From positions 35,375-99,374 of the forward strand of contig JABSOS010000011.1 in the NCBI GenBank assembly GCA_013216135.1: a stretch of 64,000 bases of DNA, in the 5' to 3' direction. Positions 43,406 to 51,746 of this stretch are shown piece after piece (positions within the stretch are counted from its first letter, which is position 1; the number at the start of each line of letters is the position of its first letter). The DNA is from Candidatus Caenarcanales bacterium (GTDB lineage Bacteria; Cyanobacteriota; Vampirovibrionia; LMEP-6097). Under the pieces are notes generated by a model, which searched no databases, was not told where the DNA came from, and saw only the letters and a program-made list of their open reading frames with translations. Position numbers and translations under genes: made by a program.

Positions 43406-44083
43406 ATGCATGTCGGGGTCATTATGGACGGTAATAGGAGATGGGCGAAAGCCCAAGGTAAAGCCAGTCCTGATGGTCATAAAGCAGGTGTTTTAGCCTT
43501 AAGGAAATTAATTAAAGCTTCTATCGAAAGAGGTATAGATTTCTTGACGGTTTATGCTTTTTCTTCAGAAAATTGGAAACGCTCAAAGACTGAGCTTGAC
43601 TTTTTATTTACTTTACTGAAGGAATCTGCTCAAAAAGAGCTGAATAATTTAAAAGATCAGGGTGTCCGTGTTAAATTTATCGGGGATTTATCGGTTTTTA
43701 AGAATACAAAAATGGGTGAAGCCCTTGAACAGTTAGAACTAGAGACTGAAATGAATACTAAGCTAAACTTGAATGTTGCATTGAACTATGGCTCTTTTGC
43801 CGAATTGAAGCATAGTGCAGAAGCTATCTTAAATGATTTAGATTTAGATCAAATAATTAACTTGAATGAAGATGTCTTCTCTCAGTATTTATATACAAGT
43901 GAAAGTCCGCAGATAGATTTAGTAATACGTACCGGTGGCAAGCAGAGGCTTAGTAACTTTATGTTATGGCAGGCTTCTCAAGCTCAGCTTTATTTTACTG
44001 ATATGTATTGGCCTGATTTTAATGAAGAAATATTTGATCAAGCCTTATCTACTTCAGGACTCAAGGAAGTTTGTATAAGATAA
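43406..44083 (+). CDS. uppS: Undecaprenyl pyrophosphate synthase family protein with altered active-site residues
   Basis: A 225-residue cis-prenyltransferase that should make the C55 lipid carrier. The start MHVGVIMDGNRRWAK includes the catalytic Asp of the DGN motif; YAFSSENWKR and VIRTGG...RLSNFMLWQ are recognisable. Three conserved places differ. GGE becomes GGKQR (Glu198 in E. coli to Lys), the Mg-binding Glu of AELYFT becomes Gln (AQLYFT, E. coli Glu213), and NYGGR becomes NYGSF. The length and fold appear intact. It may be a less active or specialised paralogue. ATG 43397 was rejected because it lies inside the -10 box. Confidence 0.85.
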   Translation: MHVGVIMDGNRRWAKAQGKASPDGHKAGVLALRKLIKASIERGIDFLTVYAFSSENWKRSKTELDFLFTLLKESAQKELNNLKDQGVRVKFIGDLSVFKNTKMGEALEQLELETEMNTKLNLNVALNYGSFAELKHSAEAILNDLDLDQIINLNEDVFSQYLYTSESPQIDLVIRTGGKQRLSNFMLWQASQAQLYFTDMYWPDFNEEIFDQALSTSGLKEVCIR

Positions 44084-44146
44084 TTACTTTCATTTGCTAT
44101 TTTAGGTTAGTTTAGTAAAAACTTTGGTTATATTATAGGTAGAGCT

Positions 44147-45268
44147 ATGCAAGTTAGACCTGATATTAATATCAATACCCGTTTTTACCGCGATGCTTGG
44201 TTAGAGATTAATCTCGATAATTTAGAAGATAATTTAAAGACTATTCATCAGCAGTGTCGAAAGCCTTTGATTTTAGTATTGAAAGCTGATGCTTATGGTC
44301 ATGGAGCAGGTGTTATAGCAAATATGTTAGATTCTTATGATTTTGTAGATTCTTATGCTGTAGCAAATATTGATGAAGCTTTAAATTTAAGACAGTCTAC
44401 TAACAAACGAATCATGGTTTTAGGTATTACTCCAGAGTGGTCCTATGGAGTAGCTTTAGAAAAAGATATTGAACTTACGGTTTGTGATTTAGCATCAGCT
44501 GAAAAACTTCAAAAGATGGCAGCTGATATGGAAAAAGTAGCCAAGGTTCACCTGAAGCTCGATACTGGAATGAATCGAATTGGCTTTAAAAAGGATAAGC
44601 CAGAAGAGTTTAAAGACATAGTTAGAAAGATAGATATACTTTTTAATTTGAAAATTCAAAGTATTTACTCACATTACTCTAACGCTGAAGATCACCCTAC
44701 TTGTGCTGCTCAGACTAGTAAATTTGTTAATTTCACAGAAGATTTGAATTTTCCAAGACATATTGCAAGCAGCAGAGCTGCTCGTATGATTAATCAGGAG
44801 CCCTTTGACTTTGTTAGAGTTGGTATTGAGTTGTTTGGTCTAGATAACCCTATTTTAAAGCCAGTTATGTCAATGTTTGCAAGGGTTGTTTTCTTAAAGA
44901 CTATAGTTCCAGGAGAAGCTGTTAGTTATCAATCACTATGGCGTACTAAAAGAACTACTAAGATTATCACCCTTCCTTTAGGCTATGCTGACGGTATTCC
45001 TAGATCTCTCTCTGGGAAAATAAAGGGTTATTGTAAGGAAAACTTTCATAAGCAAGTTGGATTGATTACGATGGATCAGTTGATGATGGACATCGGTGAT
45101 ACCGAAGATGTTAAAGTTGGTGATCAAGTAGAGCTTATAGGTCCGCATCTTCCTTTAAGGGAATGGTCAAAAGCAGCAAATATGATTAGTTATGAACTTG
45201 TCACTTCTATGAATCTTAGATTACCTAAAGTGTATGCACGTAATGCTGAAAATGCTAATCAATTTTAA
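44147..45268 (+). CDS. alr: Alanine racemase
   Basis: A 373-residue PLP enzyme interconverting L- and D-alanine for peptidoglycan. The PLP Lys46 lies in LVLKADAYGHG, SIYSHYSNAEDH and FDFVRVGIELFGL follow in the barrel, and the C-terminal domain has GEAVSYQSLWRT with the catalytic Tyr and LPLGYADGIPRSLSG. The N-terminal 15 residues are an extension. TATTAT ends ten bases before the ATG. Its neighbour uppS is in the same cell-wall pathway and on the same strand, 63 bases upstream. Confidence 0.95.
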   Translation: MQVRPDININTRFYRDAWLEINLDNLEDNLKTIHQQCRKPLILVLKADAYGHGAGVIANMLDSYDFVDSYAVANIDEALNLRQSTNKRIMVLGITPEWSYGVALEKDIELTVCDLASAEKLQKMAADMEKVAKVHLKLDTGMNRIGFKKDKPEEFKDIVRKIDILFNLKIQSIYSHYSNAEDHPTCAAQTSKFVNFTEDLNFPRHIASSRAARMINQEPFDFVRVGIELFGLDNPILKPVMSMFARVVFLKTIVPGEAVSYQSLWRTKRTTKIITLPLGYADGIPRSLSGKIKGYCKENFHKQVGLITMDQLMMDIGDTEDVKVGDQVELIGPHLPLREWSKAANMISYELVTSMNLRLPKVYARNAENANQF

Positions 45269-45307
45269 AAATTACTAGTAACTTAATTGCTAAAGTCGTA
45301 AAAAATA

Positions 45308-45340
45308 TTTTTTGACAATAAATTTCAATTTTTTTTCAAT
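45308..45340 (+). promoter_or_regulatory. T-rich TTGACA element shared with the 55.8 kb region
   Basis: TTTTTTGACAATAAATTT followed by CAA and a T run ending TTTTCAAT recurs almost exactly at 55840-55880. It contains a consensus -35 TTGACA at 45312-45317. It lies about 75 bases before the gene at 45394 and is a candidate shared control element. Confidence 0.45.
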
Positions 45341-45393
45341 TATTATAGTTCTCTTAACCTAAGCATAATCTTGATATGGACTAATCTACTTGT

Positions 45394-45864
45394 ATGACAG
45401 GAATCAATCCTAATTTTAATAATTATGGTAACAATGGTGTAAGTCCTGTTAGAGCTAACCCTACAGGTGCTCCATCTACTGAAGTAGAAACTAGTGATGT
45501 GAAGACTGCTCAAAGTAGAGTAGCTCAATTGAAAGAAGGCATAGAAGGTTCTAATACTTTAGGAACTGTAGGTGTCGAAGGCGCTGGTGTTGCTGGTAAT
45601 GTTGTTAAAACAGAAAATACTAGTCAGCCGGTACAAGTTGCAACTACTCCAGCTGCAAGTTTAAAGGCTGCATTAGATGCAAATGATGTTTTCAACGAAA
45701 TAGCTTCTACTGAGGATAATTTTGAAACTAACTTTGCTAACCAATCATTAATTCTTGCAGCAAATAGAGCAAATCCAGAAACTTTAGGTGTAGAAGATGT
45801 CTTAGAATCTGGTGCTGAAGTTGCTGATGCAAATTCACTGTTATTTGAAGCAGCTTTAGTTTAA
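45394..45864 (+). CDS. Small exported-type hypothetical protein
   Basis: A 156-residue Asn/Val/Ala-rich protein with no signal peptide, membrane segment or Cys. The first 40 residues are disordered (NPNFNNYGNNGVSPVRANPTGAPSTEVE). The C-terminal half is helical and includes NFANQSLILAANRANPETL, similar to motifs in the next gene (IENESLALVDAANL). The composition is that of proteins exported unfolded. The shared TTGACA element precedes it. Function unknown. Confidence 0.55.
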   Translation: MTGINPNFNNYGNNGVSPVRANPTGAPSTEVETSDVKTAQSRVAQLKEGIEGSNTLGTVGVEGAGVAGNVVKTENTSQPVQVATTPAASLKAALDANDVFNEIASTEDNFETNFANQSLILAANRANPETLGVEDVLESGAEVADANSLLFEAALV

Positions 45865-45941
45865 TAAAAATTTTTGAATGAAGAGAGTGAAAATTAAATA
45901 TAAAAGTGTGAGTCTATCATAGACAAATACTAGGAGTGCAA

Positions 45942-46397
45942 ATGGTAGTAAATAGGTTTGATAATCCGTTTAAGGATATCAAGAATACGTTTAAATTTAA
46001 TTTTAATTCACAGGCACAGCCTGTTAGTGGCTCAGAGCCAGAGTCAAAGACTCAATCTCAAGTTTCTCGAGAAGAAGATTCAAAGCCAGATTCGTTTGGT
46101 GGGAGAATCGGCTCAGCCTCTCAGCAGATTTTCTCAAGTCTAAAACCAGGTATTAATTCTAATGAAAACTCAGTTAAGGTAAGACCTCCACAACCACACA
46201 ACCTTAACTTAGTTTCGAATTCAGAGAACATAGGTAGCAATATTTCTGAGGATATTGCTATCTATAACTCTGGTATTGAAAATGAATCTTTAGCTTTAGT
46301 AGATGCAGCTAATTTGAACTATGATAGTAGTTCAGCTCTTGGAGCTGATAACGGTTCAATTTATGCTAATAACGGAAAAATACTTGCAGCGGCTTAA
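45942..46397 (+). CDS. Small exported-type hypothetical protein with NPF motif
   Basis: A 151-residue Ser/Asn/Gln-rich protein. ATG 45942 was chosen because AGGAG lies five bases before it; an upstream GTG overlaps that site. It begins MVVNRFDNPFKDIKNTFKF, resembling the RxNPFARL block of the 60.8-63.3 kb proteins. Near the end it has IENESLALVDAAN, almost identical to IENERLALV at the N-terminus of the 3D-like protein at 54429. Otherwise disordered, ending ILAAA. It overlaps the end of the minus-strand gene at 46394 by 4 bases. Confidence 0.55.
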   Translation: MVVNRFDNPFKDIKNTFKFNFNSQAQPVSGSEPESKTQSQVSREEDSKPDSFGGRIGSASQQIFSSLKPGINSNENSVKVRPPQPHNLNLVSNSENIGSNISEDIAIYNSGIENESLALVDAANLNYDSSSALGADNGSIYANNGKILAAA

Positions 46398-46720
46398 TTT
46401 TTTTCAAAGAATAATTTTCTGACAAGTGAGTTTAGGATAAGGCATTTTTCAATGGCTTCTTTACCGGTGTAGATTCTTTTATCAGAAACTGAATTAATAT
46501 AGCTTTCATCTAAGGCTTCAAAATCATCGTCTACTTCAAAGTCTATGACAAGAACTAGCGAGTTTTTTAGTTGCTTGCTTTCAAGGGCGGCATAGCCTTC
46601 TTTAACATCTTTGCTTTTTATAATGGAGACATAGTCTCCAACTAAAATTGATATTAAAAAAGCCCAAAGCCTTAATTTAAGGCTTTGGGCGTCATAGATT
46701 AGATTGTAGCTGTAATCCAT
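46394..46720 (-). CDS. Small hypothetical protein beginning inside a terminator
   Basis: A 108-residue open frame (MDYSYNLIYDAQSLKLRLWAFLISILVG...) starting 15 bases after the pyk stop. Codons 11-22 form a 14-bp perfect hairpin with a T run, clearly an intrinsic terminator, so translation from this ATG would need read-through. The later part (SLVLVIDFEVDDDFEALDESYINSV) looks like real protein. Either the gene starts further downstream or pyk read-through controls it. A second perfect hairpin, TGGAGAC/GTCTCCA, lies at 46624-46640. Confidence 0.45.
   Translation of the reverse strand: MDYSYNLIYDAQSLKLRLWAFLISILVGDYVSIIKSKDVKEGYAALESKQLKNSLVLVIDFEVDDDFEALDESYINSVSDKRIYTGKEAIEKCLILNSLVRKLFFEKN
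46655..46690 (-). terminator. Intrinsic terminator of the trpG-anmK-pyk operon
   Basis: A 14-1-14 perfect stem at 46662-46690 (GCCCAAAGCCTTAA paired with TTAAGGCTTTGGGC) is followed on the minus strand by TTTTTT. It begins 46 bases after the pyk stop and lies inside the next open frame. Confidence 0.9.
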
Positions 46721-46735
46721 ATCTGATTAATTTGC

Positions 46736-48310
46736 TTAGTGTAAAGCAGGATCAGGCTTTTTTATAGTTGGTCCTAATTTTTTGTCGCTAAGTTCTTTAC
46801 TAATCTGTTTTAGCTCTTTAATTGAACCGTCACATTTATGTAGCTTAACGAAGTTAGATGGTCCTCTAGCAGCGATAGGTAAACCACCTGTTACTACTAC
46901 AGTTTCACCTTCTTCTACTAAGCCTTGTGCTACTAAGTATCTTTCAAGGTTATAGATAGTTTCAGTGGTTTGTTGAACTTCATCGAAGTGTACTGGAATT
47001 ACACCCCAAACGATAGATAAGTAGTTATAAGTATGCTCATAAGTTGTAGCTGCGATAACTTTAGCTTCTGGTCTAAGTTTAGAGATCATAGTTGCACTCT
47101 TACCTGAACAAGTGAATACTAAAATTTTATCTACATGCTTAAGCTTAGATAAGCTTTCTACTGATTGAGCTATAGCTAAATGATTGATTTCATCAACACT
47201 TGCAGACTCAAAAGATTTAAGGTTACGTTTTTCAATTTTAATTTCACCGTTAGTTTCTACTTCAAGTGCAATTTTAGCCATCTGTGAAACAGTTTCAGTA
47301 GGGTAAGATCCCATAGCTGTTTCATTTGAAAGCATAACTGCGTCAGTCCCGTCTAAGATTGCGTTTGCTACATCGGAAACTTCTGCTCTAGTTGGGAATG
47401 GTTTACTAACCATAGAATCCATCATCTGCGTAGCAGTGATAACAAACTTTTTCTTGAAGTTAGCTTTGCTGATGATTTCTTTTTGGATCATAGGTACTTT
47501 TTGAGGTTCAAGCTCTACACCTAGGTCTCCTCTAGCAACCATTACCCCGTCAACTACATCAAGAATTTCATCTAATTTTTCCACAGCTTGCGGCTTCTCA
47601 ATTTTAGCGATAACTTTGATTGGAAGTTCATCTACGTTACACTCATTGATAAGTTGTTTTAATTCGATGATATCAGCAGCAGTTTTAACGAAAGACAAAG
47701 CGATAAATTCAGCTGAGTTTCTTACAGCTTCTACGATATCTTCTTTGTCTTTATCAGTGATAGATGCTAAGTTTTTCTGATCAGATTCAGGAAGGTTAAC
47801 ACCTTTATTAGACTTAACTACGCCACCGAAGATAACTTTAGCTTCCACTTCAGTTTCTCTAACTTTAGTAGCTTCAAGTCTGATAACTCCATCGTCGATT
47901 AATATAGCTTGATTAGCTTCGACATCTTTCGTTAATTCTGGGTAGTTTCTTACAAAGATTTTTTTAATTGGTGCATCATTTCTGTAATCAGAATCTGTTT
48001 TAATAGTCGTAAGGATGATGTTTTCACCATTTTCAATTTTTACACCTTCTTCAGGAAGCGTTCCAGTACGGATTTTAGGACCTTGAAGATCTACTAGGAT
48101 ACCTACTGGTCTATCTAATTCTAGAGCAGCTGCTCTTACTTTTTTTAATCTTTCAACTCTTGTGTCCCAGTCACCATGTGAACAGTTTAATCTAGCAACA
48201 CTTAAACCTGCTTCGATTAAGTCTTTAATTCCCTCTTCACTTTCTGTAGCGGGTCCTAGAGTAGCAACAATTTTAGTTTTTGGTAGTTTTTGTATTTCTT
48301 TATTTGACAT
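46736..48310 (-). CDS. pyk: Pyruvate kinase
   Basis: A 524-residue glycolytic enzyme that makes ATP and pyruvate from phosphoenolpyruvate. Motifs: KIVATLGPATES, ARLNCSHGD, GILVDLQGPKIRTG, KGVNLPE, the catalytic Lys in VIAKIEKPQAVE, VMVARGDLGVE and FVITATQMMDSM. The C-terminal allosteric domain is complete (VDKILVFTCSGKSATMISKLRPEA ... GETVVVTGGLP), with a short tail. Its start overlaps the anmK end by 11 bases in a trpG-anmK-pyk operon. Confidence 0.97.
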   Translation of the reverse strand: MSNKEIQKLPKTKIVATLGPATESEEGIKDLIEAGLSVARLNCSHGDWDTRVERLKKVRAAALELDRPVGILVDLQGPKIRTGTLPEEGVKIENGENIILTTIKTDSDYRNDAPIKKIFVRNYPELTKDVEANQAILIDDGVIRLEATKVRETEVEAKVIFGGVVKSNKGVNLPESDQKNLASITDKDKEDIVEAVRNSAEFIALSFVKTAADIIELKQLINECNVDELPIKVIAKIEKPQAVEKLDEILDVVDGVMVARGDLGVELEPQKVPMIQKEIISKANFKKKFVITATQMMDSMVSKPFPTRAEVSDVANAILDGTDAVMLSNETAMGSYPTETVSQMAKIALEVETNGEIKIEKRNLKSFESASVDEINHLAIAQSVESLSKLKHVDKILVFTCSGKSATMISKLRPEAKVIAATTYEHTYNYLSIVWGVIPVHFDEVQQTTETIYNLERYLVAQGLVEEGETVVVTGGLPIAARGPSNFVKLHKCDGSIKELKQISKELSDKKLGPTIKKPDPALH

Positions 48311-49379
48311 ATGATATTTTCCCTAGAATTACTTCCTTTTTAGCTCCGGTGGAACTTGGAACGTTATTCGGGATCTTATTATAGCTTGTAAAGGCTAGTA
48401 GAGAAAATAAAATTGCTTCTTTATACTGACTTTTAATTCCAGTTTCATCATGATTTATAAATTTAAACTGCGGGTTATCTTGAGAAAGTTTCTCCATGAT
48501 GAATTTATTTTTAATACCACCTCCAGAGATAAAGACTTTGTCTATATTGAACTTTCGCAACTCCTGGCTGATAGTTCTAACTGTTAAATAACTTACTGAA
48601 GCAAGTATGTTTTGGGTATTACCTAAGTCTAAAAATTTGTCTGCGTATTTATGATTAAATAATTCTCTACCTGTAGATTTAGGTGGAGCTTCTTTGAAAT
48701 ATTCAGTGGAATCGATTATCGAATCAATAAATTTTTCATTAATTCGCCCTTTAAAAGCTATTTCACCATCTTGATCAAAATTTTTATTGAAAAGCTTTTG
48801 GCAGAGGTTATCGATAAGAGTATTTCCAGGACCAGTGTCATAAGCTACAGTAGCTTTACCTTCTTCTAGGATTGTTATATTTGCTATGCCGCCAATATTA
48901 AGTGTGGCAAGATTTTCACCTGGTTTGCGTAATAATTTTTCATCTAAAAAACTAATTAATGGTGCGCCACAGCCGCCCTGTGCCATATCTGCAGGTCTAA
49001 AGTCAGATACTGTATCGATACCTGTGATATTTGCGATTATCGAGCCATCGCAAAGTTGCCAAGTGCTTTTTTGACCATGGAATATAGTTTGTCCATGAAC
49101 TCCTATTAAATCGATTTGTACAGAATGTTTATCTTTAAATTCATTTACTATTTCAGCTAAAAATCTACTAAAAGCAAAATTCAAATCAGAAACTTCATCA
49201 AAACAAGCATTCTGTTTATTAATAATTTTTTCAAACTCTTTTCTTAATTCAGGTTCAAAGCTAAAGCTATCTTCGATTTTAACTTCGTAATCTTGAAGAC
49301 CACTCGGATCACGCCATTCTACTAAGGCTAAATCTACAGCATCGACTGAGGTTCCTGTATTAATTCCAAGTACAAACAT
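48300..49379 (-). CDS. anmK: Anhydro-N-acetylmuramic acid kinase
   Basis: A 359-residue sugar kinase of the ASKHA fold that recycles cell-wall anhydroMurNAc by ring opening and phosphorylation. Motifs: LGINTGTSVDAVDLALV, GVHGQTIFHGQ, VSDFRPADMAQGGCGAPL with the catalytic Asp, LNIGGIANIT, YDTGPGNTLID and PPKSTGRELF. The length is normal. It overlaps trpG at its start and pyk at its end. Its presence indicates that the cell takes up or recycles peptidoglycan fragments, relevant to the cell-wall-hydrolase-like genes nearby. Confidence 0.95.
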   Translation of the reverse strand: MFVLGINTGTSVDAVDLALVEWRDPSGLQDYEVKIEDSFSFEPELRKEFEKIINKQNACFDEVSDLNFAFSRFLAEIVNEFKDKHSVQIDLIGVHGQTIFHGQKSTWQLCDGSIIANITGIDTVSDFRPADMAQGGCGAPLISFLDEKLLRKPGENLATLNIGGIANITILEEGKATVAYDTGPGNTLIDNLCQKLFNKNFDQDGEIAFKGRINEKFIDSIIDSTEYFKEAPPKSTGRELFNHKYADKFLDLGNTQNILASVSYLTVRTISQELRKFNIDKVFISGGGIKNKFIMEKLSQDNPQFKFINHDETGIKSQYKEAILFSLLAFTSYNKIPNNVPSSTGAKKEVILGKISYVK

Positions 49380-49975
49380 TAGCTAACCATTATAAAGTTT
49401 TCAAGAAGCTTATGTCCATATTCAGAGAGAATTGATTCAGGGTGATATTGAACACCGAAAAGATTTTTGATGTCTTTATGTGCAACAGCCATTATTACAC
49501 CATCTGAAGTTTCTGCTGTGATTTCTAAATCAGTACCTTCTGTTGAGTTTCTGTCTATGACAAGAGAATGGTAACGAGTTGCGCTAAATTTATTAGGAAT
49601 TTCATCGAATAATTCAATCTTTTTACGAACAATTACTTCGCTTACTTTACCATGCATTAGGTAAGGAGCTTTAGTAATTTTTGCGCCATAAATTTCACCA
49701 ATTGCTTGGTGTCCTAAGCAAACTCCAAGTATAGGAATCTTACCAGCGAAGAGTTTAATCGCAGAAATACTTAATTTAGCGTCGATAGGTTTTCCTGGAC
49801 CAGGAGAGACTAGGATGTGGCTTATGCCATTTTCATTTATGAAGTCAGCTAATGAGTCTTCTGGGATTTCATCATTGCGTATTACTAAAGTCTCTGCACC
49901 AATTTCATTTAAATACTGCACCAGATTATAGGTAAAACTATCGTAATTATCAATAACTAGTACTTTTTTAGACAT
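49379..49975 (-). CDS. trpG: Anthranilate/aminodeoxychorismate synthase glutaminase subunit
   Basis: A 198-residue class I glutamine amidotransferase. It begins VLVIDNYDSFTYNLVQYL and has SPGPGKP, the nucleophile Cys in GVCLGHQAIG, and the catalytic His-x-Glu in GVQYHPESILSEYG. It feeds ammonia to TrpE or PabB, neither of which lies in the window, so it may serve both tryptophan and folate synthesis. It heads the trpG-anmK-pyk operon and has a ribosome binding site AAGGAA. Confidence 0.94.
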   Translation of the reverse strand: MSKKVLVIDNYDSFTYNLVQYLNEIGAETLVIRNDEIPEDSLADFINENGISHILVSPGPGKPIDAKLSISAIKLFAGKIPILGVCLGHQAIGEIYGAKITKAPYLMHGKVSEVIVRKKIELFDEIPNKFSATRYHSLVIDRNSTEGTDLEITAETSDGVIMAVAHKDIKNLFGVQYHPESILSEYGHKLLENFIMVS

Positions 49976-50060
49976 TCAGGGGTTCCTTAACTTAAGTATA
50001 ACTATTATATGATACATAGCTTATGTAGCTTTATAAAAGAAATTTATAAAGGGTGTGAAA

Positions 50061-50108
50061 GTGGAAGATAAAAAAGACTTAAATGAAGAGAGAAAAAGGG
50101 ACAAATAA
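50061..50108 (+). CDS. Possible 15-codon leader frame
   Basis: GTG-start frame MEDKKDLNEERKRDK, very charged, preceded by AAAGGG. Its TAA is followed directly by the ATG of the EF-hand protein. It may be a translational leader, or chance. Confidence 0.25.
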   Translation: MEDKKDLNEERKRDK

Positions 50109-51119
50109 ATGAGTTTAGATGGACTAGGTAGTATAGATTTTGATTTTAATTTTGGTTCAGCTTTTGAGGGGATGGGTGTTGAAGATTCAGTATTAGATAC
50201 GAATTTTGATGAAACATTTGAGGCTGGTGTATTTGATGATATCGGTAAAGGTATTGAGGCTGAGACAGATGGTTTCTTTGATAATAAAGACTTAGATGAA
50301 ACCTTACAAGGAAGTTTAGAGAAAAATGATGTTTTTAGTAGCTTATCAAAAGATGATCAAGCTAAAGTTAGAGAAAATTTAGCCACTCAATTCTGGGAAC
50401 AAGCTGGTGCTGAAGAGGGTATTGTTACTGATGGTACTGATATTCAACTTAAAGCTTACGATAATGCATTATCAGACCTTCAGGAGAAGTTTACAGAAGG
50501 AACAGACTCTATAAAAATCGAAGATCTTGATGCTGATCTACAATCTCAAGCTAAACAATTAGGTATTGATGAAGATGGTGTAATTTCAAAAGCATCATTT
50601 GAGGAACTTAAAGAAAAATATGATGGATTGAAAGATAATGATGAGCTTACTTTTGTGACTGAAGGTAAGCAAAGTGAGCTAGAGGAAAATGAGCTTCTAG
50701 CCTTAGATACTAACGGTGACGGTGAAATTAACGATAGAGACGGTAACTTTAACACTAGTGGTGAGGAAGCTAAGGTAATCGATGAAGACGATAAAACTTT
50801 AGACCTTAGATCAGAAGAAGCTAAGAAAAATGGTGATACTAGTGCTAAGGCTGAAACGGATAAGAGTAGCCCTACTTTTCAGAAAATTATGAAAGCACTT
50901 CAGGAAGTGATGAAGGTCATGCAAAAGCAGGCTCAACAGAAAAAACAGAGTCAGGCGCAACAACCACCTCCACAACCAAATTATAATGCAAATGAAACTT
51001 ATTGGAAAAATCAAGTCGTGATGGCGGGTAATAGTGAAAGAAAAGCTTGGATGACAGCGCATGCAGCGAATACAGCAAATGTTAGAGCTAACTTTGCACA
51101 GAGATTTAATAATGCTTAA
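50109..51119 (+). CDS. Acidic EF-hand-containing hypothetical protein
   Basis: A 336-residue acidic protein with no signal peptide. The calcium-binding loop DTNGDGEINDRD near residue 200 fits an EF hand exactly, and an earlier loop (GIDEDGVISKASFEEL near 150) resembles a second. A helical Met/Lys/Gln-rich section (ALQEVMKVMQKQAQQ) and poly-Gln/Pro linker follow, then a tail NANETYWKNQVVMAGNSERKAW that recalls NETW and WYNTVVMTG in the SleB-like protein at 61821. It is the first of three plus-strand genes ending at a strong terminator. Calcium-dependent folding after export is a possible reading. Confidence 0.6.
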   Translation: MSLDGLGSIDFDFNFGSAFEGMGVEDSVLDTNFDETFEAGVFDDIGKGIEAETDGFFDNKDLDETLQGSLEKNDVFSSLSKDDQAKVRENLATQFWEQAGAEEGIVTDGTDIQLKAYDNALSDLQEKFTEGTDSIKIEDLDADLQSQAKQLGIDEDGVISKASFEELKEKYDGLKDNDELTFVTEGKQSELEENELLALDTNGDGEINDRDGNFNTSGEEAKVIDEDDKTLDLRSEEAKKNGDTSAKAETDKSSPTFQKIMKALQEVMKVMQKQAQQKKQSQAQQPPPQPNYNANETYWKNQVVMAGNSERKAWMTAHAANTANVRANFAQRFNNA

Positions 51120-51184
51120 ATCCCTTTTATCTATAACTTATTCTTAACTAAAAATCTATATCATGCAATTAGGAGCGTGTAGCA

Positions 51185-51685
51185 GTGGTCGCAAGTAATT
51201 ATGGCGGAGCTTATAATAGTTCATTTAGTTCAGCGTATTCTCCAGTAGGAGGAGCGCCAACTCAGCCCCGTCCTCATAATGAACCTCGTAGGTATTATAC
51301 TAGTAAAGTTTATGAAAAACGAGATACGTTTGTTTCAGATGTATCTGCATATGTAAATCAATCATGGAATTATAATAATGGCGGCAGAGCCGCTTCTTTG
51401 GGAGCTGGCGGCGGTGTTCCTAGCAATGGTTATCAGTATAAAGTGATGACTGGTGATCAAATCTCTAGTCATAATAGTAGGCTTGCTGCAGCTTACCAAG
51501 AACAAGCAATTAAAGACCAGCAAAGAGACTTAGAGCTTCAGCAGATTGCCTATAACGAACAAATAAAAGCTCAGCAGCAATATCAAACTCAAAATCAAGC
51601 CTATGCTCAGCCGCAGCAGCAGTATCAGGATAATACTATGCAGTATGTTAAATTAGCAATGGGTGTTGCTCAAATAATTTTCTAA
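51185..51685 (+). CDS. Gly/Tyr/Gln-rich hypothetical protein
   Basis: A 166-residue protein starting with GTG and preceded by AGGAG. The first 95 residues are Gly/Ser/Asn/Tyr-rich and likely disordered; a Gln-rich coiled-coil-like segment (QDRDLELQQIAYNEQIKAQQQ-type) follows; the end is amphipathic and hydrophobic (MQYVKLAMGVAQIIF). No signal peptide. The same style of hydrophobic C-terminal helix ends the next protein (EMMKIAVQIMQMF), which suggests a shared partner or membrane contact. Unknown family. Confidence 0.55.
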   Translation: MVASNYGGAYNSSFSSAYSPVGGAPTQPRPHNEPRRYYTSKVYEKRDTFVSDVSAYVNQSWNYNNGGRAASLGAGGGVPSNGYQYKVMTGDQISSHNSRLAAAYQEQAIKDQQRDLELQQIAYNEQIKAQQQYQTQNQAYAQPQQQYQDNTMQYVKLAMGVAQIIF

Positions 51686-51746
51686 AATTTACTCTTAACA
51701 TTGACTTAACCCTTTTTTGTAAGACTTAGAAAAAGGGATATAGGAT

